NCBI RefSeq assembly: GCF_019052655.1 | Contig: NZ_JAHQVB010000008.1 | Span: forward strand, 1 to 49,242 | Direction: 5' to 3' | DNA from: Holdemanella porci | Lineage (GTDB): Bacteria > Bacillota_I > Bacilli_A > Erysipelotrichales > Erysipelotrichaceae | Length of the DNA: 49,242 bases | Shown: in pieces, positions 1-8,503 of the stretch | Numbering within the stretch: the first letter of the stretch is position 1 | Layout: the number at the start of each line of letters is the position of its first letter | The notes under the pieces: model-generated | The model's input: only the letters and a program-made list of their open reading frames with translations | Databases searched by the model: none | Told to the model about the DNA's origin: nothing | Position numbers and translations under genes: made by a program

Positions 1-131
1 GGATGGCTTTATTATATATTCGTCAGCAGTTTATTTGTACCACCTTTAAATTTGACGCTTACTTTAATGTGATTAGATTATTAACTTTCATATTCAAATA
101 ATTTGGCAATCAACAAGCATTAAAATAATTG

Positions 132-167
132 AAAAAAAGACCCGGACAACTAAATGTTGTCCAAGTC
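132..167 (-). terminator. Rho-independent terminator
   Basis: Read on the minus strand, a 12-bp stem (two G-U pairs, 5-nt loop) at 139-167 is followed by seven T. It lies about 110 bp downstream of the broken secreted-protein gene ending at 276 and would end its transcript. Confidence 0.8.
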
Positions 168-170
168 CAA

Positions 171-210
171 TATCAGCTATAAACCGTTTTGGGGTATATG
201 CCGCCCCTTA
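171..210. repeat. 40-bp dispersed repeat, copy 1
   Basis: This 40-nt stretch with core AAACCGTTTTGGGGTATATG recurs at 1480-1518 with one substitution and one 1-nt indel. It contains a short GGGG/CCCC hairpin. Both copies lie just downstream of minus-strand secreted or envelope genes. It may be the 3' end of a lost mobile element or a conserved 3'-UTR element; I cannot tell which. Confidence 0.6.
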
Positions 211-275
211 AAATCTTGAAGAGCAAATTCACCTTACCACATCCAAATTTATTGCGCACTTTTTTCTACAATTTT

Positions 276-933
276 TTATCCATTGTAGTTAGCCTGATTC
301 CAAATTTGATAATGAAAATAAAATTTATTGATATCAATTACAGTTCCACATTTTGACAATGAATTTTGATATGATAAATTATTTGCAAACGTATTATAAT
401 ATGCAACCCCCAATACTGAAGATGCAATCAAAATTGCAGCAACTGCTGGAACAGCTGCAGTTGCTGCACCACCAATGGTTCCACCAGCACGAATTATTTC
501 TGCATAATTTTTTGCATCGTTAACTAAAGCATTTGATACAGCTTTGGTTTGAGCAGTTCTTACATAATTCCAACCTTCGATTTTCCAAGTCTAACCACAT
601 ATTCCCGTAGGTATAACTTGTGGAGTTAAATCTGTATTTTCAATAGAATCAATTGCAATATCTAAGAAACTTTCTTTCGTATAATTCGTTCCTGCTACTT
701 GATTAAATTCATCAAAGTCATAAACATCAACTATTTCTTTGATTGTATCATAATCATAAATATATTTATTATCTTCTATAATTAAAGTTTCTGTTATTCG
801 ATCTTGCATTTGTTGCATTTCAGCTAAAATTTGTTCATCAGTTTTAGTCTCATATGCCCTAGCATCAACGTTAATCAAAGTAATAGATAAAATGAACGCA
901 CATACACGAAAATATCTTTTTAATTTTATTCAT
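276..933 (-). pseudogene. secreted bacteriocin-like protein, frameshift plus in-frame TAG
   Basis: The ATG at 931-933 sits 9 nt after GGAG. It opens a classic signal peptide only if one A is removed from an A run near 918-922; the restored reading is MNKIKRYFRVCAFILSITL, ending in an A-R-A cleavage site. The restored frame runs to a TAG at 591-593, then continues in frame for 104 more codons to TAA at 276. The second part has a Gly/Ala-rich hydrophobic segment (GGTIGGAATAAVPAVAAILI) followed by a short polar tail with one Cys. The whole would be about 218 aa: signal peptide, acidic middle, membrane-active C-terminal segment. This shape recalls secreted heat-labile bacteriocins (geobacillin-26-type), but that is inference. 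The gene upstream encodes a two-helix membrane protein that could be its immunity partner. Confidence 0.6.
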
Positions 934-957
934 CACATTATTCTCCTATTCTCTGTT

Positions 958-1149
958 CTAATCTTTACAATAAAGATAAATCACTATGACTAAATTTATA
1001 CAGATATAAAGAGTTATAATAATACTTAATACATTTTTTAATTCATAATAACCATCAACCAAATGTGTAAATAGCGTCATACTTGCGCTTACTAACATAA
1101 TAGATATCCCAGAAAACTGTGCAAATTTATCTTTCATATTATCCATCAT
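958..1149 (-). CDS. small two-TM membrane protein
   Basis: A 63-aa protein (59 aa if Met5 is the start) with two hydrophobic helices at about residues 14-30 and 40-59 and a short charged loop between. The sequence AAAGGG abuts the first ATG and is about 11 nt before Met5, so Met5 is the better start. It lies about 25 bp upstream of the broken bacteriocin-like gene on the same strand. Size, topology and position fit an immunity or accessory protein; the family is not recognised, so this is inference. Confidence 0.5.
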   Translation of the reverse strand: MMDNMKDKFAQFSGISIMLVSASMTLFTHLVDGYYELKNVLSIIITLYICINLVIVIYLYCKD

Positions 1150-1592
1150 CCCTTTCCGTTATAATAAAAATACTCGTTCGAATTAAAATTTGTTCACATT
1201 ATTATGATCATTATCCTCTAATATACCTGCTAAGATTAAAAATTATTGGTTCCCATGGGTATCAATCTCCTTATGTGTTTTTTATAGATTATAAATCAAA
1301 ATTCAATGCTATTAATGCTATCACAGTTCAATAATAGATAACATTGTTCACTTCTCTATAGTTTTTATTTACATCATTTTTATAAAAACATAAGTCTTAT
1401 AAAACTTATATTTTTTGATATCTAGAAGAGTAGGGTTGTATCAGCAATCCCTCCCTTTTTATTTGTTATTCGAGCCCGATATTAGCTATAAACCGTTTTG
1501 GGGTATATGCGCCCCTTATACTGTTTTATGAAATAAGACAAATTGCCTTATCAGATTATTAACAAATAAAACTTAATGTATTGATATTATTC
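1150..1592. other. intergenic region with repeat copy 2
   Basis: I see no convincing gene in this AT-rich gap. It should hold the promoter of the small membrane protein and the 3' end of the lipoprotein transcript. The only clear structure is the dispersed repeat at 1480-1518. Confidence 0.5.
1480..1518. repeat. 40-bp dispersed repeat, copy 2
   Basis: Near-identical to 171-210, with one C/T change and one missing C. The similarity fades quickly on both sides, though a looser match (CAAATT, CCTTA) continues for about 40 nt downstream in both copies. Confidence 0.6.
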
Positions 1593-2729
1593 TTAATTAA
1601 TCCATATATGAAAAACCGTTCCTAAAGTATCATCACATTTTAACTGAAGTGTGATAGTACTTTTTAGTATATCATACACAATCAATTGATTCTCGGTAAG
1701 AAGTAAAAGATGATTTAAGTCTAATCTTTTAATATCTACAATTCTTTCATTTTCAGAAATGGCATACGGTGAAATATCAACAAATTCGCTTTGCAATGTT
1801 TCATAATTAAAAATAGTAAAACCCAGTTTATCTATAGTTATCGATTCATGTGATATAGCAAGAAAATCATCTCCAATATCATAAATATCGGAAGGAAATA
1901 TTTCTTCAATCGTATAGAATTCACTTGTTTCGTTAACTAAGTCATATCTATATATTGCACCAGCATATATTTTTTCTAAACTACCAAGATCTCGCCAACC
2001 CGCTGAAACAGCGTATAAATAATTCCCTTTTGTAATAACATCACTAAAGAAATATTGCTTCTCTTTATTGGCTTCAAGTTCTTTTATTGTATCTATTGAA
2101 AAATCACCATCATTTTCAGAAATAGAAATCAAAATATTTTTAAAATAATTCTTCCCATTTTCAACTTCTGTGGCTTCAACCTCTGTTCCAATAGTATAAA
2201 CTTTATCAGACGAAGTAATGAAATCACTAAATAACATATCCTTCTCAAGTTTTAGATATTCCACTTCTTCTAATTCTGGTGTATAAACTGAAATAAACGA
2301 GTTTTCTCCTGTAGTAGATGCAAAATAGTAATTATGAGAAGTTCCTGATGATGTATATGCACAATGGTCCGTTTGATAACGATGAATTAACCCTGTGTTG
2401 AAGTCTATTGAAACTAAAGATTGCTTATCTCGACCAGGAAAATCTTCTTCGGTAAATACTAAATACTGATTTAACAATTCAGAACGATGAACCACAGGGT
2501 TTATATTCGTATTTATAATCTTAATATCTGTTTTGGTTATTTCATTTAACTTTTCATCATTGAATTGATAGCCAATTATTCCATCGCTGCCTAGCACATA
2601 AAAATCAACCTCGTCTGAAGTTTCAAAACGATTTGTTTTTTGACAACCTACTGTTCCAATCAAAAGGAATGCGATTATACAGTATGAAATAATTTTTTTA
2701 ATGTGTTTGTACAATTTAAACTGCTTCAT
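1593..2729 (-). CDS. predicted lipoprotein, possible beta-propeller
   Basis: A 378-aa protein with a positively charged start, a hydrophobic stretch and a lipobox-like GTVGC ending at Cys29, so probably lipid-anchored outside the cell. The rest is strand-rich with repeated motifs such as YVLGSDG, LVSIDFNTG and IYRYDLVN, as in WD40/YVTN-type propellers. No enzyme motif is visible and I do not recognise the family. Its ATG is 12 bp after the stop of the preceding papain-like gene. The spacer has no good ribosome site, suggesting translational coupling in a two-gene operon. Confidence 0.7.
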   Translation of the reverse strand: MKQFKLYKHIKKIISYCIIAFLLIGTVGCQKTNRFETSDEVDFYVLGSDGIIGYQFNDEKLNEITKTDIKIINTNINPVVHRSELLNQYLVFTEEDFPGRDKQSLVSIDFNTGLIHRYQTDHCAYTSSGTSHNYYFASTTGENSFISVYTPELEEVEYLKLEKDMLFSDFITSSDKVYTIGTEVEATEVENGKNYFKNILISISENDGDFSIDTIKELEANKEKQYFFSDVITKGNYLYAVSAGWRDLGSLEKIYAGAIYRYDLVNETSEFYTIEEIFPSDIYDIGDDFLAISHESITIDKLGFTIFNYETLQSEFVDISPYAISENERIVDIKRLDLNHLLLLTENQLIVYDILKSTITLQLKCDDTLGTVFHIWIN

Positions 2730-2741
2730 AATCTGGGAAAA

Positions 2742-3422
2742 TCATCTATTCCTATATGTAATTAATGTTTTAGAATTTTTAACAAATTCTCCTGGATGTA
2801 CTGCGATTGCACCACCGATATCATTATCAGATTTATTTAAATTAACACCTGCAGTATAATAATAAGCTGCCCATACTAATTGAGAACAATAAAAACTACC
2901 AGTTTGATAACAGTTCCAAAAATTAAGATTGTAAGGTTTACCTTTTTGCTGTCCAGCCCAATAACCAGCATTATAATCTTGATTAACGGTTGTGCTCTTA
3001 ACACCCACTTGCCAAATTGTATGTGTACTACTTGTCCATACTCCATGCCTAAAATCTGCTGTTTTCCCCGGCTTTTGTGCTTCAATTACCGCCTCAATTC
3101 GTTGCGGAGCTACTATTGCAGAATGCCAAGTATTAACAGTATTAGTCCCAAACCCTTCGGTTGTTACACATATCACGCCATCTCTCCAAGACCATGAACC
3201 AGTTGCTGATCTTGTTGTTGGATTCTTAAAATCACCATAAATTGGTGCCTGAAACCCATAATCTAAATATTCTTGTTCTCTTTCAGGCATCGTTTCAAGT
3301 ATTTCTTTTTGTTCTTCAGTTAAATTCTGCTCATTTAATGTATCTTCATTAGCCAAAATAGGACTAGTAAAACACATAATGCTCAGCATTGAGCAAATAA
3401 ATAAAGAAAATGTTTTTTTCAT
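2742..3422 (-). CDS. secreted permuted papain-fold (YiiX-like) hydrolase
   Basis: A 226-aa secreted protein; the ATG at 3420-3422, 7 nt after AGAGAG, is preferred over the TTG one codon upstream. The signal peptide ends near ILANE. Numbering from that upstream codon, His101 in NTWHSAIV and Cys180 in FYCSQLVWAAYY have the His-then-Cys order and the 'CSQLVW' signature of permuted NlpC/P60 (YiiX/YaeF) enzymes, which act as amidases or hydrolases on cell-wall or lipid substrates. The region before residue 75 is a Glu-rich linker or propeptide. It is first in an operon with the lipoprotein. The substrate cannot be inferred. Confidence 0.65.
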   Translation of the reverse strand: MKKTFSLFICSMLSIMCFTSPILANEDTLNEQNLTEEQKEILETMPEREQEYLDYGFQAPIYGDFKNPTTRSATGSWSWRDGVICVTTEGFGTNTVNTWHSAIVAPQRIEAVIEAQKPGKTADFRHGVWTSSTHTIWQVGVKSTTVNQDYNAGYWAGQQKGKPYNLNFWNCYQTGSFYCSQLVWAAYYYTAGVNLNKSDNDIGGAIAVHPGEFVKNSKTLITYRNR

Positions 3423-3564
3423 CAATTTACTCTCTTTCTTATTTTGTTCTTTTATGGATAGCGATATCTCTAATTCAAATATAATATAAAACCCTTAAAA
3501 ATACAATACATATATTTATATCATTTATCTTTTTTTATATTCGTTATAATTAATCATATTCAAA

Positions 3565-3593
3565 TTGAAAAAATAAATATTTAATCATATAAT
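3565..3593 (+). promoter_or_regulatory. sigma-A promoter of the BlaI/M56 operon with flanking direct repeat
   Basis: TTGAAA at 3565-3570, a 17-nt spacer and TATAAT at 3588-3593. The sequence TTAATCATAT occurs at 3550-3559 and 3581-3590, 31 bp apart, flanking the -35 box and overlapping the -10 box. This is a plausible operator for the BlaI-type repressor encoded just downstream, although it is not the TACA-N-TGTA dyad of staphylococcal bla/mec. Confidence 0.65.
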
Positions 3594-3638
3594 TTAAGAG
3601 AAGATATATACATAAAAAAATTAAATGGAGGAACTTAC

Positions 3639-4004
3639 ATGAAATACATTCAATTTACTAAGAAGGAAAATGAGATCATGGATATCTTATGGAAGCATGA
3701 TGTTGCAATGTCTGCAAACGATATTAAATTAGCTTCCAAAGATTTGAGTATCAATACGATTCAGCAAACGCTACAAAAATTATTAGAGATAAAATATATC
3801 AAGGTTGCAGGAATCGGACAGAACAAGAAGGCAATCACAAGATTATATAGACCAGTTATATCCGAAGCAGAATATGTGAATTCATTTATTGGCGAAGATA
3901 CACGAGCAAAAATTTCAGCTTATTTTGTTGAGCACACAGATGATTTACAGATGATTGAACAATTAAAGAATTTGATTCAAGAAAAAGAGAAAGAGTTAAA
4001 ATAA
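3639..4004 (+). CDS. BlaI/MecI-family transcriptional repressor
   Basis: A 121-aa protein starting MKYIQFTKKENEIMDILW. It has the winged-helix domain of BlaI/MecI repressors (about 1-75, recognition helix near SINTIQQTLQKLLE) and a C-terminal dimerisation helix. In the family, the repressor is cleaved or released on a signal from the partner M56 membrane protease. GGAGG lies 8 nt before the ATG. Its stop overlaps the next ATG (TAATG). No beta-lactamase is near, so the target is probably this operon, including the secreted mini-protein. Confidence 0.85.
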   Translation: MKYIQFTKKENEIMDILWKHDVAMSANDIKLASKDLSINTIQQTLQKLLEIKYIKVAGIGQNKKAITRLYRPVISEAEYVNSFIGEDTRAKISAYFVEHTDDLQMIEQLKNLIQEKEKELK

Positions 4005-5101
4005 TGCGATTTTCTGCATCATCTCTTTTCATTACTTTGTGTATCAGTTTTTTGTTGATTCTTCTGTTAGACATTTTACTTTCATATAAAAAAAGTTATA
4101 AATTATTTCGGACAGATTTTATAACAGTACTAATCGTTGTTGTCGTAGTAAGAATGTTTGTGCCACTTGAATTCAAATTTACTAAAACCATTATAGTGCC
4201 CACAATCATGAATCCAATCATTGTACTGTTGCAATATAAAATTTATGCAAATGTGCAAGTATATCAATTCTTATTATTAGTTTGGGTATTAGGTATTATA
4301 TGGAACCTGATTAAATGGATTCGCGCAATTCAAATTACCAAAGACATGTACAAACGTATTGAAAAACATTCAGAACATTATCATATAAGCAATTTTATTG
4401 ATAACTATCAAGAAGAAAATTATGTAGTATTAAGAACGAACTATGTTTCTTCCCCTATGGTCATGGGCTTTAATAAAACTATATTGATACCAGACGTATG
4501 CCTTTCACAAGAAAATTTAAAAAATGTATTACTTCACGAAACATGGCATATTAAAAATCATGATGTGTGCAATAAACAGATTATCAATCTGTTAGTTATC
4601 ATGTATTGGTGGTTTATTCCAGTATATAGATTAAGAGACAAGATTGATTTATTTTTGGAAATGCGTGTAGACTATCAAACAACGAATCCATTTTCTAAAG
4701 AGGAAGTAATGAAATATATGCATACGCTTATAGAAATCCAAAAAAACATTCAAGGTAGAAATGAATTTAATGGACAATCTACACATTTTATGATTCAAGA
4801 TAATGCAAATGTATTAGAATATCGTATAAATTATTTAATGGATGGAATGTATCGAAAAAAAACGAGCAAAATTCTAATGATTGTCGTATTAGCTCTTCCA
4901 TTACTTACAAACAGCATTATTTTGGAGTCTGCATTTGATCCTCCAAACAACGAGGATTTTTATGATCAATCAGATATAGACAAGGGATATATTATTAAAC
5001 ATAAAGACGGAACATATGAATTAGTATTAGGCAAAACACGTTTCAAAATATCAAATCCAAACGATGATTGTTTTAAAGCTGTTCCAATTATAAAGGAGTA
5101 A
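4004..5101 (+). CDS. M56 (BlaR1/MecR1-type) membrane metalloprotease lacking the sensor domain
   Basis: A 365-aa protein with about four N-terminal membrane helices, the conserved SPMVMG segment (150-155), the zinc motif HETWH (178-182), the third ligand region FLEMRVDYQ with Glu219, and a last membrane helix near 281-300. Only about 65 residues follow, so the roughly 260-residue penicillin-binding sensor domain of true BlaR1/MecR1 is absent. It should signal to the co-encoded repressor, but by sensing something other than bound beta-lactam. The short external tail (DKGYIIKHKDGTYELVLGK) may be the sensor; that is inference. Confidence 0.8.
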   Translation: MRFSASSLFITLCISFLLILLLDILLSYKKSYKLFRTDFITVLIVVVVVRMFVPLEFKFTKTIIVPTIMNPIIVLLQYKIYANVQVYQFLLLVWVLGIIWNLIKWIRAIQITKDMYKRIEKHSEHYHISNFIDNYQEENYVVLRTNYVSSPMVMGFNKTILIPDVCLSQENLKNVLLHETWHIKNHDVCNKQIINLLVIMYWWFIPVYRLRDKIDLFLEMRVDYQTTNPFSKEEVMKYMHTLIEIQKNIQGRNEFNGQSTHFMIQDNANVLEYRINYLMDGMYRKKTSKILMIVVLALPLLTNSIILESAFDPPNNEDFYDQSDIDKGYIIKHKDGTYELVLGKTRFKISNPNDDCFKAVPIIKE

Positions 5102-5108
5102 ATAATTT

Positions 5109-5328
5109 ATGAAAAAAAATAATGATTATGTTAGTATTGATCGCATCAATGAATAGAGTAACACCTGTTTTGGCAAATGAAACTAAAGCCTCTGCAAATA
5201 TTTATGTTACTATGCCATGCCAAGAGAAGCTGGTCTGGAAATACAAAGTTATAAATGGAAAATTATATAAAAGATTATGGAATCAAACATTGAATAAATG
5301 GGTTGGAGACCATTGGATTCCTTGTTAA
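5109..5328 (+). pseudogene. small secreted two-Cys protein, signal peptide frame-shifted at an A8 run
   Basis: AAAGGAG precedes an ATG at 5109-5111, followed by eight A. With eight A the frame ends after 15 codons. With seven A it reads MKKIMIMLVLIASMNRVTP and continues through a signal-peptidase site (VLANE) into a roughly 50-aa mature chain with two Cys, ending WVGDHWIPC at 5328. In the present sequence only an internal ATG (5122) without its own ribosome site opens the long frame. A run of eight A can slip in replication or transcription, so this could be phase-variable, a pseudogene or a base-call error. It is the last gene of the BlaI/M56 operon. Confidence 0.6.
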
Positions 5329-5405
5329 TATTTTAAATAATCTTTCAATATCTTTGTATAGGTGGGAATTGACATAAGTTTACAGCTTATGTATATATTC
5401 AGATT

Positions 5406-5451
5406 GGTATCCCTCTCCGTCTTTAAACAACGGAGTCTTGGATGCCTTTTT
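5406..5451 (+). terminator. terminator of the BlaI/M56/mini-protein operon
   Basis: Nested stems GGTATCC/GGATGCC (one G-U) and CTCCG/CGGAG enclose a short loop and are followed by five T. Confidence 0.75.
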
Positions 5452-5639
5452 ATTGTCTTTCCGTCATATGCATTTAATTTATAACTTTCTTTGAAAGATA
5501 AATCCATCAGATAATCACAATCCATTTCATACTAAATTAACTGCAAAATTTTAAAAAAAAGATAAAAGCTATAGGATTTTATGCATTTTATTGAATTATT
5601 GCACCTTTACATGCTTTTGGCGAATATTAGCATTTTGAC

Positions 5640-5710
5640 CTATGCATATGACGGAAAAATGGTGCGCGTTTAGCGAACCATCGGTGTATCTGTAGCGGTC
5701 AATCGGTGTG
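5640..5710 (-). repeat. IS21-type terminal region with repeated ACACCGAT
   Basis: Downstream of the istB fragment on the minus strand the motif ACACCGAT occurs twice about 24 bp apart in a region of higher GC. Multiple terminal repeats of this kind are typical of IS21-family ends. The outer boundary cannot be set. Confidence 0.4.
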
Positions 5711-5953
5711 TCAAAATTTTTGATTTCTTAGTGATTCACCTTTGAATTCTAAACGATATGCTTTACATAGGACTCGATCTAAACACGCGTCAGCGTATGC
5801 ACAATCCTTAAATAAATCGTACAATTCTTTTACTGGGATTTGAGAAACTATCACTGTCGATTTTCTACTTTCTCTTGAATCAAGAATTTCAAATAGATGT
5901 CTACATTTCTCGACATCAAGATTCATAAGTCCGAAATCATCTATAATTTGATA
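5711..5953 (-). pseudogene. istB: IS21-family IstB helper ATPase, C-terminal fragment
   Basis: The fragment begins with QIIDDFGLMN (Walker B region) and runs through DSRESRKSTVIVSQ, a KELYDLFKD motif and YADACLDRVL to LEFKGES, all typical of the C-terminal half of IstB, the AAA+ helper of IS21 transposases. The Walker A half and IstA are absent. The break at about 5954 is next to the IS3-like remnant, which may have inserted here. Confidence 0.85.
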
Positions 5954-5958
5954 CTACG

Positions 5959-5992
5959 CCAGATTTAAGACAACTTAAATATCTGGTTTTTT
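5959..5992 (+). terminator. hairpin with T tract at the IS3 edge
   Basis: CCAGATTTAAG pairs with CTTAAATATCTGG (one bulge), followed by six T. It sits between the istB fragment and the IS3 orfB remnant and may be part of the IS end rather than a gene terminator. Confidence 0.5.
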
Positions 5993-6004
5993 AATGTTTA
6001 TGTT

Positions 6005-6575
6005 TCAAATATTGTTTTCAAAATCTTGTGGAGATTCATATCCACAATGTGAATGAATTCGTGTTGTATTATAAAATCCTTCTATATATTCAAATACGAT
6101 TTTATATACTCCATAATAATTATCAATTTTATAAAATTGTAGCCATTCTCTTTTTATCAAGGAATGAAAAGATTCAATGCACGCATTGCCCCATGGAGTT
6201 CCTTTCCATGAATAGCTAACAACCATACCTTTAGTTAATCGCTGGTATAATTCTGATGTATACTGTACTCCGCGGTCACTTTGGATCACAATCGGATGAT
6301 CAGTTTCACGTCTTTCTTTAGCTTTTATTAAGCATTCTAACACCTTGTCCGCATCCATTGTTCGCGTTAATACCCATGCTATAATTTTTCTTGATTTCTT
6401 TTTTGAAGATGCTCATTTCTTATTTGTGTCTGAGTAGGTAGATTTTCATTCTTTTTATAGCTATAGAAACCTGAACGAATAACCCCAATTGTTTTTAGCA
6501 CACTGGCTACGGAAATGGTTTGATCTTTTTTCTTTTGTTGATCATCCGCTTCGTAGATTTCACGCTGCTTTACTT
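6005..6575 (-). pseudogene. IS3-family transposase OrfB with internal deletion
   Basis: The C-terminal part (6005-6358) has the integrase core residues Asp in IQSDRGVQYTS and Glu in CIESFHSLIKREW and the NTTRIHSHCGYESP tail. Upstream, an N-terminal piece (VKQREIYEADDQQ to NEHLQKRNQEKL, ending TAG) is recognisable. The segment carrying the first catalytic Asp is missing between it and WVLTRTMDADKV. The element cannot transpose by itself. Confidence 0.85.
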
Positions 6576-6866
6576 GCCCATTATGCCAATAGCTTTTTTT
6601 AATACTTCTAACGCGTCCTTTGTGTCTTTTAGTTCCTTTTTCAATTTGGCGATTTCTTTAGCTTCATCACTTGCATAATTACCACTGCCTCTAACGATGA
6701 CTTGATTATCATTGCTGCGATATTGTTTCATCCAACCACCAATTGTTGTAGGATGAACACCGAATTTATTTCCAAGCGCAGTGTATTTTTCTTCTGGATG
6801 TTCTAAAACATAATTAATAACATTTTCTTTAAATTCTTGGTCATAGGCTTTATTGTTTTTTGACAT
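6570..6866 (-). CDS. IS3-family transposase OrfA
   Basis: A 98-aa protein starting MSKNNKAYDQEFKENVINYV after AAAAGGAG, with the helix-turn-helix (KFGVHPTTIGGWMKQYR) and the C-terminal leucine-zipper-like helix of IS3 OrfA proteins. Its 3' end overlaps the start of the orfB frame, as expected for -1 frameshifted OrfAB. Intact, but its partner is broken. Confidence 0.85.
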   Translation of the reverse strand: MSKNNKAYDQEFKENVINYVLEHPEEKYTALGNKFGVHPTTIGGWMKQYRSNDNQVIVRGSGNYASDEAKEIAKLKKELKDTKDALEVLKKAIGIMGK

Positions 6867-6914
6867 TTTTTTATACTCCTTTTTTATTATCTTGACATTG
6901 TAACATATGCACAA

Positions 6915-7175
6915 GAATCTACAATATCTAGGACAGTCATGTTCAATATCTCATTCTATTTTTAATGTGATTGGTTCCTTATCAAATCAAATTCGAGATG
7001 TTTTACCTGTCCTATAAATATACTAGCATCAAGCACTACCAAAGTGGTAATGCTCTGTACTGATTTTTAGGCACCTAATTATTTTCAGTTAAGTAACACT
7101 GTAGATTTAACTCATACAATAAAGTCATCCAGACATTGTCTGGAAAGAACCCATGATGCTTTTGAAAACGAATCG
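6915..7175. other. gene-free stretch between IS3 remnant and ATPase pseudogene
   Basis: No gene recognised. It contains two small perfect hairpins, around 7038-7056 and CCAGAC/GTCTGG at 7130-7144, and presumably the right end of the IS3-like element. Confidence 0.4.
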
Positions 7176-8370
7176 TTATTCTTCTCTAAGCCATCTGCAA
7201 AGATCAATAACTTGAATACCTTGATAATCATATGTTTCATGACATGTTCTTGTAATAATCAACTTAGGGTATGCATCTTTTATCGCAAGTAATGGTGTGT
7301 ATTCTTTTTCAAATGTTTTTTTCATCCGAAATATTATCACTTACTTGAATATATATTTGTGTATCACGTTTCTTGGCAACAAAGTCGATTTCTTTTTTAT
7401 ACAGTTTGCCAACATATACTTCATAACCTCTTCTACGTAGCTCTAAATAAACAATATTTTCGTATACTCTTCCATAGTCCATATTTCGTGTACCATTTAC
7501 TGCATAACGAAAAGAAGAGTCACAAAGATAATACTTACTATTGTTGGTTAGGTATTTTTTTCCTTTCAAATCATATCGTTTTGCTTCATAAAATAGAAAA
7601 GCATTTTCTAAATAACCAATGTATTTTGAAACAGTCTTTCTTGTTATTTCACTTTGATTATTCTTTAAAGTCTCACAGATATTATTTGGAGAAAGAAAGT
7701 TTCCAATGTTATCCATCATAAATTCGGATATATTCGTAAATTCTAGTTTATTTCTTATCTTATACTTTTCAACTAAATCTCGAATGATAATAGTTGAATA
7801 AACATCTCGTACATAGTCATATTGTCGATTTTCCGTTTTATAGACATAAGCACCTGGCATTCCTCCAGTTTTGACGTATTGATCAAAAGCATCATCATAT
7901 CCATCTGTGATTTTATAATAAGTTAGATATTCCTTAAATGAAAATGGGTATACTTTTATTTCCATTGTTCTTCCAGTAAACAGTGTTGCCAAATCTGAGC
8001 TGAGTAAAAACGCATTAGAACCTGTAATATAAATATCATAGATTCCTTTTGCATAAATGCTATTAATTGCAAGTTCAAATTGAGGACACATCTGTACCTC
8101 ATCAATTAACAGTACATTTGTCATTTTTTCTTTGTATTGATTCATAATATATTTATGCAAGGCATGATATTCTAACAAATGATCAATTCCAACTCTTGAA
8201 GATTAATCATCACAATATTGATTTGTTCATTTAATGATTTTAAATATGTGATAAATTCCTGAAGTAATACTGATTCCCACTACAACGAATTCCAGTAATA
8301 ACCTTTATATCGGGTGTACCATATAATTCAATCAACTCATCTAAATATTTTTTCTAACAATAAGTTGCAT
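7176..8370 (-). pseudogene. AAA_14/DUF4143 P-loop ATPase with four single-base shifts
   Basis: The long readable part (7309-8178) has Walker B LLIDEVQMCP, sensor ITGSNAFLLSSDLA, YPFSFKEYL, GGMPGAY and the DUF4143 nuclease-like end (YLELRRRGYEVYVGK, EIDFVAKK). Reading on from the ATG at 8368-8370 (GGAG 8 nt before), MQLIVRK, the Walker A region GIRCSG-SVLLQ and INLQELE are all recoverable. They require one base to be restored in three places: AAAAAA near 8355, GGGAA in Walker A, and GAATT near 8192. One A must be removed near 7320 to recover the normal end (LIITRTCHETYDYQG to CRWLREE at 7176). As written it cannot make a complete ATPase. Confidence 0.85.
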
Positions 8371-8480
8371 AACATTCTCTCCTATTCCCACTTTTTAAAA
8401 ATTATTAAATTTTCGGTAATAGAATGATTCTTTTAATTTCTAATAGTGTGAACATTATGTTGCTCACTTGATTAAAGAAA

Positions 8481-8499
8481 AGCACTAGCTGAAGTGCTA
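8481..8499 (-). terminator. terminator of the zinc-ribbon gene
   Basis: On the minus strand AGCACT-TCAGCT-AGTGCT followed by TTTCTTT, five bases after the restored stop of the gene at 8504. Confidence 0.65.
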
Positions 8500-8503
8500 A
8501 TGC

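Larger units (their letters stand above)
5966..6946 (-). mobile_element. degraded IS3-family (IS150-like) element
   Basis: It contains an intact orfA (6570-6866) and a broken orfB (6005-6575). Weakly matching terminal sequences (GACAACTTAAATATCTGG at the left, GACTGTCCTAGATATTGTAG on the opposite strand at the right) suggest the ends. They are too diverged for exact limits, and no target duplication was found. Confidence 0.55.

Noticed and set aside
5370..5388. CATAAG/CTTATG hairpin as an independent regulatory RNA
   Set aside because: A 6-bp AT-rich stem just before a better terminator is likely by chance.
5325..5525. 66-codon minus-strand frame across the terminator hairpin
   Set aside because: It reads through the operon terminator, has no ribosome site and looks non-coding.
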